A stretch of 62,482 nt of DNA from Massilia sp. Root418 (GCF_001425265.1 NZ_LMEC01000026.1:311393-373874); one strand, 5' to 3'; shown: positions 7,559-16,850, counted from the first letter of the stretch. Numbers and translations are program-made. Notes: generated from the letters alone by a model not told the origin.

Positions 7559-8914
7559 TTAAGCCGCTTCGAGCTTTTTTACCAGCATGGGCTGGGGCAC
7601 CTCCTCTTCGTCGTCATCGCTGGCTTCAACCGGACGCTCGGGCAGGATCAGGTTCATCGCCACGGCCACGATGGCGGCGGTGCTGATGCCGGAGCCGAAG
7701 ATCTCCTGCACGAATGCGGGCAGCTTGGTCAGCAGTTCGGGACGGACCGACACCGCCAGGCCGCAGCCGATGGAGACGGCGATGATCAGGCCGGTGCGCT
7801 TGTTGTGCTCCACTTTGCTCAGCATCTGCACGCCTGCGGCGATGATCATGGCGAACATCATCAGGCCGGCGCCGCCCAGCACGGGCTGCGGAATGGTGAC
7901 CACCACGGCGCCCAGAACCGGGAACAGGCCGGCCAGCGCCAGCATCACGCCGGTGAGGGCCACCACGTGGCGGCTGGCCACGCCGGTCAGCGAGATCACG
8001 CCCACGTTCTGCGCGAAAGTCGATACCGGCGGGCTGCCCAGCATGGCCACGCAAGCCGAACCCACGCCGTCGCACAGGACGCCGCGCGCCAGCGTCTTGC
8101 CGCGCATCTTGGTGTTGGTGGCCGAGCCGAGCGCCATGAAGGTGCCGGTGGTTTCCACCATGGTGACCACATAGGCCACGCCCATGGCGACGATGCCGCT
8201 GAGCGGGAAGCTCATGCCGTAGGCGAAGGGCTGCGGCACCGAGAACGCGGCGGCCTTCTGCACCGACGAGAAGTCCACCAGGCCCATGGCCACGCAGGCC
8301 AGGTAGCCGACGAACATGCCCAGCACCACGGCGGCGGCGGAGAAGATGCCTTTGCCGAATTGGACCAGCGCGATCACAGTCACCAGCACGAACAGCGCGA
8401 TGCCCAGGTTGACCGGGTCGCCGTAGTGCGCACCCGCGCCCTTGCCGCCGGCGGCCCAGTCGATGGCGACCGGCACCAGCGACAGGCCGATCATGGTGAC
8501 CACCACCGCGGTCACAGCGTGCGGGAACAGTTTGCGGATTTGCGGCATGAAGCAGGAGCCGACGATCATCACCACCGAGCCGGCCAGCGAGGAGCCGAGG
8601 ATGCCGGGCACGCCGTGTTCCAGGCCGATGCTGATGGCTGCGCCGACAAAGGCGAAGCTGGTGCCCATCACGCAGGGCAGGCGGATGCCGATCGGGCCGA
8701 CGCCCTTGCACTGGATGATGGTCACGATGCCCGAGCCGAGCAGCGCGGCATTGATCAGGGCGACAATCTGGTCGGCCGGCAGTTTGAGGACGGCGCCGAC
8801 CACCAGCGGCACGGCGATGATGCCGCCCAGGGCAGCGAGCATGTGCTGGGCGGCCAGCAGGGTGGTGGTGATCAGCGGCGGACGGTCGTCCACTTGGAAT
8901 AGCAGGTTGTTCAT
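7559..8914 (-). CDS. NCS2-family purine (xanthine/uric acid) permease
   Basis: A 451-residue inner-membrane transporter with about 12-14 hydrophobic segments. It belongs to the nucleobase:cation symporter-2 family. The QHMLAALGGIIAVPLVVG start with the NCS2 His, the TTGTFMALG element and the GSPPVSTFAQNVGVISLTGVASRHV stretch that lines the substrate site are all present. The N-in-TFAQNVG form fits xanthine/urate carriers of the UacT/XanQ kind. The start is the ATG with GGAGA seven bases upstream. With the deaminase next door it suggests uptake and breakdown of oxidised or oxo-purines. The C-terminal tail is acidic (DDDEEEV). Confidence 0.9.
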   Translation of the reverse strand: MNNLLFQVDDRPPLITTTLLAAQHMLAALGGIIAVPLVVGAVLKLPADQIVALINAALLGSGIVTIIQCKGVGPIGIRLPCVMGTSFAFVGAAISIGLEHGVPGILGSSLAGSVVMIVGSCFMPQIRKLFPHAVTAVVVTMIGLSLVPVAIDWAAGGKGAGAHYGDPVNLGIALFVLVTVIALVQFGKGIFSAAAVVLGMFVGYLACVAMGLVDFSSVQKAAAFSVPQPFAYGMSFPLSGIVAMGVAYVVTMVETTGTFMALGSATNTKMRGKTLARGVLCDGVGSACVAMLGSPPVSTFAQNVGVISLTGVASRHVVALTGVMLALAGLFPVLGAVVVTIPQPVLGGAGLMMFAMIIAAGVQMLSKVEHNKRTGLIIAVSIGCGLAVSVRPELLTKLPAFVQEIFGSGISTAAIVAVAMNLILPERPVEASDDDEEEVPQPMLVKKLEAA

Positions 8915-9136
8915 GTGTGTCTCCATCATTGATGTTATGTCGTGAACTACTTGTTCCGGTGCTATCCGGCATGCCTCTCCGCGCAGATCGTGGCGTCTGT
9001 TTTTATCGTGGCGAGGTCGTACTTGGGGCGGGATGGCGCGTCTTTTGGACACGCCACTGGGATGCTTACACGCGGCTCTGTGGCAGCGTTCTATGTGATT
9101 GATGATGCCGAGTGCTGAAAAAGTTGTCAACCGATT

Positions 9137-9146
9137 TTGTATACAA
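9137..9146. promoter_or_regulatory. TTGTATACAA palindrome in the permease/DUF2158 intergenic region
   Basis: A perfect 10-bp palindrome of the kind bound by FadR-type GntR regulators. It sits 222 bp before the permease start and 108 bp before the DUF2158 gene, so its target is unclear. The rest of this 340-bp gap (8915-9254) shows no gene or RNA that I recognise. Confidence 0.35.
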
Positions 9147-9254
9147 TCTATGCGTACCCAAGGTAAGTATTGCATAAATGACACACATGCCAGACGGGCG
9201 CTGCCCTTGTCCCCGGCGCGTACAATATCAAGCCTCAGTCACGGCGGAGGGGCT

Positions 9255-9701
9255 ATGCTCAACCTTCCAGAAGAGGAGCGACACTTCCTGATGCAGCTTG
9301 GCGCGCTGGTGGTGGATGCCGACGGAAACGATGTGCTGGCGGGGCTCACAGCGGCCGAATCGCGCTTTCTGGTGGAAGTCAGGTCGGGGCACGCAACCCC
9401 GGCGGCGAAGGCGGAATATTGGCTCTACCAGCAGGTGCTGGCAACGCATCTGGGCGCCCGGCTGGATGCCGTCAACAAGCGCACGGGCTGCCCTTTCCTG
9501 GCCGATGGCGTGGACAAAACGGGATTCGGCGACGGGGACGTGGTCCGGCTGAAATGCGGCGGCCCCGACGTCACCGTTGTGGGGACCGTCGAGGCCTATC
9601 CGTTCATGGACGGCCCTGCACCGGGCGTGTTTTGCGTCTGGGAAGACGGCAGGCGGCGTTACGAGCAGGTGTACCCGCCGTGCGCGATCGAACGCGCCTA
9701 G
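9255..9701 (+). CDS. Hypothetical protein with C-terminal DUF2158-like domain
   Basis: A 148-residue soluble protein, with GGAGGGG before the ATG. The N-terminal 90 residues (LPEEERHFLMQLGALVVDADG and following) are not familiar to me. The C-terminal 55 residues have the DUF2158 (YodC-like) pattern: GDVVRLKCGGPDVTVVG, then VWEDG and a final PPxxIE. That module is a small beta-barrel-like fold of unknown role. No signal peptide or membrane segment is seen. It is convergent with the Hsp20 gene. The frame continues upstream but the composition there is not protein-like. Confidence 0.72.
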   Translation: MLNLPEEERHFLMQLGALVVDADGNDVLAGLTAAESRFLVEVRSGHATPAAKAEYWLYQQVLATHLGARLDAVNKRTGCPFLADGVDKTGFGDGDVVRLKCGGPDVTVVGTVEAYPFMDGPAPGVFCVWEDGRRRYEQVYPPCAIERA

Positions 9702-9731
9702 TGGACGCGCCGGCCAGGCCGCCCGCGTCCA
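9702..9731. terminator. Stem-loop between convergent genes
   Basis: TGGACGCG (9702-9709) pairs with CGCGTCCA (9724-9731) across a GC-rich loop. It starts right after the DUF2158 stop codon and lies 14 bp from the end of the convergent Hsp20 gene. No T-tract follows, so termination is only likely, not shown. Confidence 0.4.
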
Positions 9732-9745
9732 CCTGTTGCCAGGCA

Positions 9746-10189
9746 CTACTGGATTTGCAACTGCCGGCCGTGCCCGCCCACTTTCTTGGGCAGGGTCAAC
9801 TCAAGGATGCCGTTCTTGCACGTGGCAGTGGCCTTCTGGTCGTCCACTTCCTGCGGCAGGGTGAAGCTGCGGTACTGCTCGCCGTGGAAGCGCTCGCTGC
9901 GCATCATGGTGCCGCTCTGCGGATCCTTCTTCTGCTCGTCGCGCTTGGCACGAATGGTGACCGTGTGGCCGTCGATCGAGACATTGATGTCCTGCTTTTC
10001 AAAACCGGGCATCTCCGCCCTGACCGTATAAGCCTGATCCGTCTCGTGCACATCCATGCGCATGCTGCGCGTCTGGTCGGTGCTGCCATAGGGGCGGTCG
10101 ACCTCGTCGAAGAAGCGTTCGATGTCACGGAATGGATCAAAGCGGGCAAGGTCGCCGAAGGGGCTGAAACGGGTAAGGTTGCTAGCCAT
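9746..10189 (-). CDS. Small heat-shock protein, Hsp20 family
   Basis: A 147-residue cytoplasmic chaperone that holds unfolding proteins without ATP. The variable N-terminus (FSPFGDLARFDPFRDIERFFDEV) is followed by an alpha-crystallin domain (about 45-138) with AEMPGFEKQDINVSIDGHTVTI and the family signature near FTLPQEVD...ATCKNGILELTLPKK. The usual C-terminal I-x-I anchor is not obvious after LPKK. A strong GGGAGG precedes the ATG. A hairpin (10215-10239, TGAATG/CATTCA) sits in the untranslated leader, but I see no pairing to the ribosome site, so a thermometer is not supported. Confidence 0.92.
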   Translation of the reverse strand: MASNLTRFSPFGDLARFDPFRDIERFFDEVDRPYGSTDQTRSMRMDVHETDQAYTVRAEMPGFEKQDINVSIDGHTVTIRAKRDEQKKDPQSGTMMRSERFHGEQYRSFTLPQEVDDQKATATCKNGILELTLPKKVGGHGRQLQIQ

Positions 10190-10295
10190 AATTTCCTCCC
10201 TTTAGGTGATATGGTGAATGAACACTGCCTGTGCATTCAGCATAGCACCTGCGCCGGAGAGGTCCAGTACACGATTCAATCGGAAGCGCGCCAGC

Positions 10296-11606
10296 TCAGC
10301 CTTTGCGGGCCTCGTCGTCCAGGCCGCGCAGGAAAGCCAGCTTGTCGGCGATCTTGCTTTCCAGTCCACGCGGGACGGGCTGGTACCATCCGGGCTCGGC
10401 CATGCCGTCCGGCAGATAGGTTTCGCCGGCCGCGTAGGCGTGCGGCTCGTCATGCGCGTAACGGTACTCGTGGCCGTAGCCCAGCTCTTTCATCAGCTTG
10501 GTAGGTGCGTTGCGCAGGTGCACCGGCACTTCGCGCGACTTGTCACGCTTGACGAATGCCATGGCCTGGTTGAAAGCGTTGTAGCCGGCATTGCTCTTGG
10601 CTGCGACAGCCAGGTAGATCACGGCCTGGCCCAGCGCCAGCTCGCCTTCGGGTGAGCCCAGCCGTTCATAGGTGGCGGCAGCGTCGTTGGCCATGGTGAG
10701 CGCGCGCGGATCGGCCAGGCCGATGTCTTCCCAGGCCATGCGCACGATGCGGCGCGACAGGTAGCGCGGGTCGGCGCCGCCATCGATCATGCGGCAGAAC
10801 CAGTACAGCGCGCCGTCCGGATTGGAGCCGCGCACCGACTTGTGCAGGGCGGAAATCTGATCGTAGAAGTTGTCGCCGCCCTTGTCGAAGCGGCGCGCGT
10901 TCAGGGTCATGGCGTTCTCGACGAACTTGGCGTCGATCTTCCGGATGCCGCCCGATGATGCCGCGTTGTCGGCCTGCTCCAGCAGGTTCAGGAAACGGCG
11001 CGCGTCGCCGTCGGCGTAGCCGATCAGTGTGTCGGCGGCGGCGTCCTCGAATGTCAGGTGCGGCAGGGCTTCCTTCTGCGCCTTCAGCAGCAGCTGGCGC
11101 ATCTCGTCCTCGGTGAGCGACTTCAGCACGTAGACCTGCGCGCGCGACAGCAGCGCCGAGTTCACCTCGAAGCTGGGGTTCTCGGTGGTGGCGCCGATGA
11201 AAGTGACCAGGCCGGACTCCACGAACGGCAGCAAGGCGTCCTGCTGCGATTTGTTGAAGCGGTGAATCTCGTCCACGAACAGCAAGGTGTGCTTGCCGTG
11301 CCGGTCCAGGTTCTGCTGGGCCTGTTCCATGGCGGCGCGGATGTCCTTTACGCCCGCGAACACGGCCGACAGCGCGATGAACTCGGCGTCGAAGGCGTTG
11401 GCGGTCAGGCGCGCCAGCGTGGTCTTGCCGACGCCGGGCGGCCCCCACAGGATCATGGAATGCGGCTTGCCGGCCTGGAAGGCCAGGCGCAGCGGCTTGC
11501 CCTCGCCCAGCAGGTGCTGCTGGCCGATCACTTCGTCCATGGTTTTTGGGCGCAGTGCTTCGGCCAGCGGCGGGCGGGGTTCGGTTTTGAAAAGGTCGTC
11601 CATCAT
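10296..11606 (-). CDS. rarA: Replication-associated recombination protein A (clamp-loader-like AAA+ ATPase)
   Basis: A 436-residue AAA+ ATPase of the RarA/MgsA/WRNIP1 family, which acts at stalled replication forks. Walker A is GPPGVGKT at 55-62, Walker B is LLFVDEIHRFNKSQQD, sensor 1 is GATTENPSFEVN, and the C-terminal region carries the tetramerisation domain (RMAWEDIGLADPRALTMA and YLPDGM). The length is normal. The start may be the first or second Met (11606 or 11603). It follows lolA by 68 bp, as in the ftsK-lolA-rarA block of many proteobacteria. Confidence 0.96.
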   Translation of the reverse strand: MMDDLFKTEPRPPLAEALRPKTMDEVIGQQHLLGEGKPLRLAFQAGKPHSMILWGPPGVGKTTLARLTANAFDAEFIALSAVFAGVKDIRAAMEQAQQNLDRHGKHTLLFVDEIHRFNKSQQDALLPFVESGLVTFIGATTENPSFEVNSALLSRAQVYVLKSLTEDEMRQLLLKAQKEALPHLTFEDAAADTLIGYADGDARRFLNLLEQADNAASSGGIRKIDAKFVENAMTLNARRFDKGGDNFYDQISALHKSVRGSNPDGALYWFCRMIDGGADPRYLSRRIVRMAWEDIGLADPRALTMANDAAATYERLGSPEGELALGQAVIYLAVAAKSNAGYNAFNQAMAFVKRDKSREVPVHLRNAPTKLMKELGYGHEYRYAHDEPHAYAAGETYLPDGMAEPGWYQPVPRGLESKIADKLAFLRGLDDEARKG

Positions 11607-11674
11607 GCTTTACTGTAGCGGCAGCGGCGCGCGCGGCGTTTGCGCGCGCGCAAGCGGGCGGCCCGTTTCCATCC

Positions 11675-12319
11675 TTATTGCTGCGAAATTTCCACGCCCT
11701 TCGGCATCACGAACTTGTAGTGCGTCGCGCTCACTTGCGGGTTCTTCTCGAACTTGCCGAACGTGAGCACGGAGGTTGAGCCGAAGTTATCCTTCAGCTC
11801 CATCGCTTCCGGCGTGCCGTTGCGCAGGCCAATGGTGATCTGCTCGAACGTTGTGTCCTGGGTCTTGGGCACGGCTTTCAGCCACTCCAGGCCGTCGCGC
11901 GTGCCCGCTTCGGACAGCGTGAAGTTCTTTTCCAGGTCATTGCTGCCGAACAGGATGGCAGCCGGCGACGAACCCAGCGCGTTGCCCAGCTTCTTCACGG
12001 TGACCTGGTTCAGGTCCTTGTCGTAGATGTAGAGCTGTTCGCCGTCGGCCTGCAACAGCTGGTCGTAGGGCTTCAGGTAGGTCCAGATGAACTTGCCGGG
12101 GCGGGCGAACTCGAACGTGCCGCTGGCGGTGTTGGAGCTCTTGCCTGCCTTCACCTGACGCTGCGTGAATTCGCCGCGCGCCGACTTGGTGCTGGAGACG
12201 AAGGTCTTGAACTGGTCCAGCGCCGCGGCCTGGGCCGCGCCAGCCAGCAGCAGGGAGGCCGCTGCTGCCGCCGCTGCAGCCATACCCATCGATGCTGCGA
12301 TTTTCTTCAGTTGAGTCAT
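11675..12319 (-). CDS. lolA: Outer-membrane lipoprotein carrier LolA
   Basis: LolA ferries lipoproteins across the periplasm from the LolCDE exporter to the outer membrane. The 214-residue product has a Sec signal peptide with an alanine run (MTQLKKIAASMGMAAAAAAAASLLLAGAAQA cut near residue 33), then the LolA barrel with TQRQV, RPGKFIWTY and a DGEQLYIYDKDLNQV stretch typical of the family. It starts 10 bp after the ftsK stop and is almost certainly cotranscribed. Confidence 0.94.
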   Translation of the reverse strand: MTQLKKIAASMGMAAAAAAAASLLLAGAAQAAALDQFKTFVSSTKSARGEFTQRQVKAGKSSNTASGTFEFARPGKFIWTYLKPYDQLLQADGEQLYIYDKDLNQVTVKKLGNALGSSPAAILFGSNDLEKNFTLSEAGTRDGLEWLKAVPKTQDTTFEQITIGLRNGTPEAMELKDNFGSTSVLTFGKFEKNPQVSATHYKFVMPKGVEISQQ

Positions 12320-12329
12320 GCTGTGTCCT

Positions 12330-14897
12330 TTATTCAGCGCTGGCGGCCGGCACCAGGATGTCGCGGTTGCCGTTCGACTGCATGGGCGATACCACGCCGC
12401 TCTGTTCCATCTGTTCCAGCAGGCGCGCCGCGCGGTTGTAGCCGATGCGCAAGTGGCGCTGCACCAGCGAGATCGAGGCACGGCGGTTTTTCAGCACCAC
12501 CTGGACGGCCTGGTCATACATCGGGTCGGCTTCGCCGCCGCCCTCGCCGCCACCGCTGCCGCCTTCGCCGCCGCCCTCGCCCTCCAGCGTGCCGCCTTCC
12601 AGGATGCCCTCGATATAGTTCGGCTCACCCTGCAGTTTCAAATGTTTCACCACGCGGTGCACTTCGTCGTCCGACACAAAGGCGCCGTGCACCCGCACCG
12701 GCAAGCCGGTTCCAGGCGGCATGTAGAGCATGTCGCCCATGCCCAGCAGCGTTTCCGCGCCCATCTGGTCCAGGATGGTGCGCGAGTCGATCTTGGACGA
12801 CACCTGGAACGCGATACGGGTCGGGATGTTGGCCTTGATCAGGCCGGTAATCACGTCTACAGATGGGCGCTGCGTCGCCAGAATCAAGTGCAGGCCTGCG
12901 GCACGGGCTTTCTGGGCGATACGGGCGATCAGTTCTTCCACCTTCTTGCCGACCACCATCATCAGGTCGGCCAGCTCGTCGATGATGATGACGATGGTGG
13001 GCAGCTTGTCCAGCGGCTCCGGCGAATCCGGTGTGATGCTGAACGGATTCGGGATGTGCTCCTCGCGCTTGGCCGCCTCGGCGATCTTGGCGTTGTAGCC
13101 GGCCAGGTTGCGCACGCCCAGCTTGGACATGAGCTTGTAGCGGCGCTCCATCTCGTTCACGGCCCAGTTCAGCGCATGACCGGCCTGGCGCATATCGGTG
13201 ACCACCGGCGCCAGCAGGTGCGGAATGCCTTCGTACACCGACATTTCCAGCATCTTCGGGTCGATCAGGATCATGCGCACGTCGGCCGGGTCGGACTTGT
13301 ACAGCAGCGACAGAATGGTGGCGTTGATACCCACCGATTTACCCGAACCGGTCGTACCGGCCACCAGCAAGTGCGGCATCTTGGCCAGGTCGGCCACCAC
13401 CGGCTTGCCGGCGATATCCTTGCCCAGCGCCACGGTCAGCGAGGATGCGTTGTCGTGGTAGACCTTGGAGCCGACAATCTCGCTCAGGCGCACGATCTGG
13501 CGCTTGGGGTTCGGCAGCTCCAGCGCCATGTAATTCTTGCCCGGAATGGTTTCCACCACGCGGATCGAGGTCAGCGACAGCGAACGCGCCAGGTCGCGCG
13601 CCAGGTTCACGATCTGCGAACCCTTCACGCCCGTGGCGGGCTCGATTTCGTAGCGCGTGACCACCGGGCCGGGATAGGCGGCCACCACGCGCGCTTCCAC
13701 GCCGAAGTCCGACAGCTTCTTCTCGATCAGGCGGCTGGTGAACTCCAGCGTTTCCACCGCCACGGTTTCCTGCGACGGCGGCGCATCGTCCAGCAGGGAC
13801 AGCGGCGGCAGGTCGCCCGGGCGCGAATCCTGGAACAGCGCGCCCTGGCGCTCCTTCACCGCGCGCTCGGACGGCACCACGGACGTCACCTGCTGCTCGA
13901 TCTTCACCGGCACCGGGGCGCCGAACTTTTCCGGCGCCACCGCAGGCGCAGGGCGCGGCATGCCCTCGTCCATCGCGCCCGCCAGGCCGGCGGCCGAGGC
14001 AGGCGACGATAGCGACGACGGCGACGGCGACGGCGGGGCAAACACCGGCGCCGGTCCGCCGTCCATGCGCGGCTCGGCGCGCACCGGTTTCTCCACGTGC
14101 TTTTCGATATGCTTGGCGCGCTCGCTGACCACCACTTCCTCGCGCAGCACGGTGGCGCGCTCGCCCTGGATGCGGTCTTCGCGGTCCTGGTAACGCAGCA
14201 TCAGCCACTCGCCGCAGTCCTCGATGAAGCCGCCGATGCGCTCGGCCACGGCCAGCCAGGACACGTGGAAGAACAGGCTGAAGCCCAGCCCGAACAGCAG
14301 CAGCATCAGCAAGGTGGCGCCGGTAAAGCCCAGGCCCACGTGCGCGCTATGCCCGATCAGCTTGCCCAGCACGCCGCCCGGCGCCAGCGGCAGCTGCACC
14401 TTGAGGGTGTACATGCGCAGGAATTCCAGGCCCAGGCTGCCCACCAGCAGGAAAGCGAAGCCCACCACGCGGATCAGGCCCTCGTGGCGGTGCTCGTCGT
14501 CGTCCGCCTCCTTGGTCACGAATTTGCGGGTCAAGCGGCGGTAGCCGCTCCACACGGCCCGCAGCAGCCACACGCACCACCACCAGGCGGACAGGCCGAA
14601 GATATACAGCATGAGATCGCTCAGCCAGGCGCCCGCGCGGCCGCCCAGGTTGTACACCTTGGGCACCACGTTGGAATGCGACCAGCCGGGGTCGGCCTTG
14701 TTAAAGCTGACCATGATGAGCAGAAAGTACAGCGCCAGCGCGGCCAGGGCGAACCAGCGCGCTTCCGACAGCAGCCGCACCAGCCGGTTCGGCAGCGGTT
14801 GGCGCTCGGTGGGCGTGCGGGTGTAGCTTAATGGCTGCTGCTTCATCGGCGCTTGCTTGGCCGGCTGCTTGACAGGCTGTTCTCTCGTTTTAGACAT
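12330..14897 (-). CDS. ftsK: DNA translocase FtsK
   Basis: FtsK anchors at the division septum and pumps DNA to resolve chromosome dimers. The 855-residue product has four membrane segments (about 48-65, 97-115, 142-162, 186-212), a Pro/Ser-rich linker (275-375), and a RecA-like motor with Walker A GTTGSGKS at 514-521 and Walker B IVIIIDELADL. The C-terminal gamma winged helix (ASISLVQRHLRIGYNRAARLLEQ) reads KOPS sites. A Gly/Glu-rich run separates motor and gamma domain. I start at MSKTREQ; the upstream 32 codons of open frame have no family sequence. Divergent from trxB. Confidence 0.96.
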   Translation of the reverse strand: MSKTREQPVKQPAKQAPMKQQPLSYTRTPTERQPLPNRLVRLLSEARWFALAALALYFLLIMVSFNKADPGWSHSNVVPKVYNLGGRAGAWLSDLMLYIFGLSAWWWCVWLLRAVWSGYRRLTRKFVTKEADDDEHRHEGLIRVVGFAFLLVGSLGLEFLRMYTLKVQLPLAPGGVLGKLIGHSAHVGLGFTGATLLMLLLFGLGFSLFFHVSWLAVAERIGGFIEDCGEWLMLRYQDREDRIQGERATVLREEVVVSERAKHIEKHVEKPVRAEPRMDGGPAPVFAPPSPSPSSLSSPASAAGLAGAMDEGMPRPAPAVAPEKFGAPVPVKIEQQVTSVVPSERAVKERQGALFQDSRPGDLPPLSLLDDAPPSQETVAVETLEFTSRLIEKKLSDFGVEARVVAAYPGPVVTRYEIEPATGVKGSQIVNLARDLARSLSLTSIRVVETIPGKNYMALELPNPKRQIVRLSEIVGSKVYHDNASSLTVALGKDIAGKPVVADLAKMPHLLVAGTTGSGKSVGINATILSLLYKSDPADVRMILIDPKMLEMSVYEGIPHLLAPVVTDMRQAGHALNWAVNEMERRYKLMSKLGVRNLAGYNAKIAEAAKREEHIPNPFSITPDSPEPLDKLPTIVIIIDELADLMMVVGKKVEELIARIAQKARAAGLHLILATQRPSVDVITGLIKANIPTRIAFQVSSKIDSRTILDQMGAETLLGMGDMLYMPPGTGLPVRVHGAFVSDDEVHRVVKHLKLQGEPNYIEGILEGGTLEGEGGGEGGSGGGEGGGEADPMYDQAVQVVLKNRRASISLVQRHLRIGYNRAARLLEQMEQSGVVSPMQSNGNRDILVPAASAE

Positions 14898-14988
14898 TGA
14901 TACTTTTATAAGATTTTTGCGGGCGCACCAGAGGGCGCTAGCCATTTGTGGGTATTCTAAGCCATCTCTATAGGAAGCGGCCTCCCAA

Positions 14989-15018
14989 TTCAACCAGTTT
15001 CCCTGCTTGGACTATAAT
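14989..15018 (+). promoter_or_regulatory. Sigma-70 promoter of trxB
   Basis: A perfect -10 box TATAAT at 15013-15018 has a weaker -35 (TTCAAC, 14989-14994) 18 bp upstream. Transcription would start near 15025, about 70 bases before the trxB ATG. Confidence 0.55.
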
Positions 15019-15096
15019 TCTGTCTTTGCTCGCCGGCATTGTTATCGCCCGGCCTGCCCCCAACTCCGGTTTATCCAATTAACGAAGAAGCCTTCC

Positions 15097-16050
15097 ATGA
15101 CCACTACCAAACACGCCCGCGTTTTGATTCTCGGCTCTGGCCCAGCCGGCTACAGCGCCGCCATTTACGCCGCGCGCGCCAATCTGAACCCCATGCTGGT
15201 GACCGGCGTGGAGCAAGGCGGCCAGCTGATGACCACCACCGACGTGGAAAACTGGCCGGCCGACCCGATGGGCGTGCAGGGTCCTGACCTGATGCAGCGC
15301 TTCCTGCAGCACGCCGAGCGCTTCAAGACCGAGATCGTGTTTGACCACATCCATACGGCTAAACTGAGTGAAAAGCCGATCCGCCTGATCGGCGACAGCG
15401 CAGAATACACCTGCGACACCCTGATCATTGCCACCGGCGCCTCCGCCCAGTACCTGGGCCTGCCGTCCGAGCAAGAGTTCATGGGCCGCGGCGTGTCCGC
15501 CTGCGCCACCTGCGACGGTTTCTTCTACCGTGGCCAGGAAGTGGCCGTCATCGGCGGCGGCAACACCGCCGTGGAAGAGGCGCTGTACCTGTCCAACATC
15601 GCCACCAAGGTCACCCTGGTGCACCGCCGCGACAAGTTCCGCGCCGAAGCCATCCTGATCGACCGCCTGATGGCCAAGGTTGCCGAAGGCAAGATCGAGC
15701 TGAAACTGAACCACACGCTGCAGGAAGTGACCGGCGACCAGGGCGGCGTGACCGGCCTGACCCTGGCGGCCACCGCCGACGGCGCGCAAACCAAGATCAA
15801 CGTGCACGGCCTGTTCGTGGCCATCGGCCACAAGCCGAACACCGGCATCTTCGAAGGCCAGCTGGAAATGCACAACGGCTACATCAAGACCCGCACCGGC
15901 ACCGAAGGCATGGCCACCGCCACCTCCGCCCCGGGCGTGTTCGCCGCCGGCGACGTGCAGGACCACATCTACCGCCAGGCCATCACCAGCGCCGGCACCG
16001 GCTGCATGGCGGCACTGGACGCCCAGCGTTACCTGGAAGGCCAGGAGTAA
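15097..16050 (+). CDS. trxB: Thioredoxin-disulfide reductase
   Basis: TrxB uses NADPH to reduce thioredoxin in the cytoplasm. The 317-residue length is typical. The FAD-binding GSGPAG is at 13-18, the redox-active CATC at 136-139 (SACATCDGFFYR), the NADPH-binding GGGNTA near 155, with the HRRDKFRA motif after it. The C-terminal FAD element is GVFAAGDVQD. The start MTTTKHARVLILG is preceded by an A/G-rich site (GAAGAAG). The Smr gene follows after 4 bp, so the two form an operon. Confidence 0.97.
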   Translation: MTTTKHARVLILGSGPAGYSAAIYAARANLNPMLVTGVEQGGQLMTTTDVENWPADPMGVQGPDLMQRFLQHAERFKTEIVFDHIHTAKLSEKPIRLIGDSAEYTCDTLIIATGASAQYLGLPSEQEFMGRGVSACATCDGFFYRGQEVAVIGGGNTAVEEALYLSNIATKVTLVHRRDKFRAEAILIDRLMAKVAEGKIELKLNHTLQEVTGDQGGVTGLTLAATADGAQTKINVHGLFVAIGHKPNTGIFEGQLEMHNGYIKTRTGTEGMATATSAPGVFAAGDVQDHIYRQAITSAGTGCMAALDAQRYLEGQE

Positions 16051-16054
16051 CATC

Positions 16055-16756
16055 ATGGCGGGCTTGAAGGACTTTGCCGACCTGAAATCCCTCGGCAAGC
16101 AGCTGAAGGAACAGGGCGAGGCGCGCGCGGCCGCCGAGGCCGAGCGCGCCAAGCGCGAAAAGGTGGCGGCGGCGGAAGCGAACATTTTCCGCAACACGCT
16201 GGGCGCGCAGGGCGACATCAAGCGCATGCCGGAGCAGAACCGCTACGTGCACCAGCCCGCGCCTGCCGTGTCCCCGCAAGCGCTCGCGGCGGCAAAGAAA
16301 CGCGGCCCGCTCACGCCCGAAGAGCAGCGCCAGGACGACGCCAACGTGCTGCGCGAGTCCCTGTCCGACCTGTTTGAGGTGGACCACTACATGGAAGAAG
16401 ACCCGGCGCTGAACTACGCAGCGCCCGGCGTGGGTCCCGATGTGGTGAAGAAGATGCGCAAAGGCCACTGGCCGGTGCAGGACGAGCTGGACCTGCACGG
16501 CCTGAACCGCGACGGCGCGCGCGATGCGCTGGGCGCGTTTTTAACCCGCGCGAACCAGCGCGGCATGCGCTGCGTGTGCGTGATCCACGGGCGCGGCTTC
16601 GGCTCGCGCGGCCAGGAGCCGGTGCTGAAGTCCATGGTGCACAGCTGGCTGGTGCAGAAGGAAGTGGTGGCGTTCTGCCAGGCCCGTCCGTCGCAAGGCG
16701 GCGAAGGCGCGCTGATCGTGCTGCTGCGCGCCGCGCTGCAACCCGAGCGGCGCTGA
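16055..16756 (+). CDS. Smr-domain protein (SmrA-like putative endonuclease)
   Basis: A 233-residue protein with a charged helical N-terminus (KQLKEQGEARAAAEAERAKREK) and a C-terminal Smr domain from about residue 140. The domain shows LDLHGLN (LDxHG motif) and HGRGFGSRGQEPVLK (the GxG-type motif), both needed for nuclease activity in characterised family members. The C-terminus ends AQP-type after LIVLLRAAL, as is normal. Bacterial stand-alone Smr proteins nick DNA or cleave mRNA; which applies here is unknown. The stop codon is followed within 4 bp by a REP pair. Confidence 0.9.
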   Translation: MAGLKDFADLKSLGKQLKEQGEARAAAEAERAKREKVAAAEANIFRNTLGAQGDIKRMPEQNRYVHQPAPAVSPQALAAAKKRGPLTPEEQRQDDANVLRESLSDLFEVDHYMEEDPALNYAAPGVGPDVVKKMRKGHWPVQDELDLHGLNRDGARDALGAFLTRANQRGMRCVCVIHGRGFGSRGQEPVLKSMVHSWLVQKEVVAFCQARPSQGGEGALIVLLRAALQPERR

Positions 16757-16759
16757 CAT

Positions 16760-16850
16760 GGCGGGTTACGGCGCTTCGCGCCTAACCCGCCCTACGTTCC
16801 GACACCTGCTCCCTGTAGGGCGGGTTAGCGGCAACGCCGCGTAACCCGCC
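16760..16850. repeat. Inverted pair of REP elements
   Basis: Two GTAG-headed palindromes lie back to back: 16760-16795 on the minus strand and 16815-16850 on the plus strand, separated by 19 bp, with the GTAG heads facing each other. Each has GGCGGGTTA/TAACCCGCC arms around a variable GC hairpin. The following bases to 16942 hold only a short GCCGCCGAG repeat and the promoter region of the next gene. Confidence 0.88.

Noticed and set aside
10215..10239. RNA thermometer (ROSE-like) before the Hsp20 gene
   Set aside because: A hairpin exists, but it does not pair with the GGGAGG ribosome site and no UUGCU-type anti-Shine-Dalgarno is seen.
12318..14012. 564-codon plus-strand frame opposite ftsK
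   Set aside because: It is antisense to the FtsK motor domain and of shadow composition.
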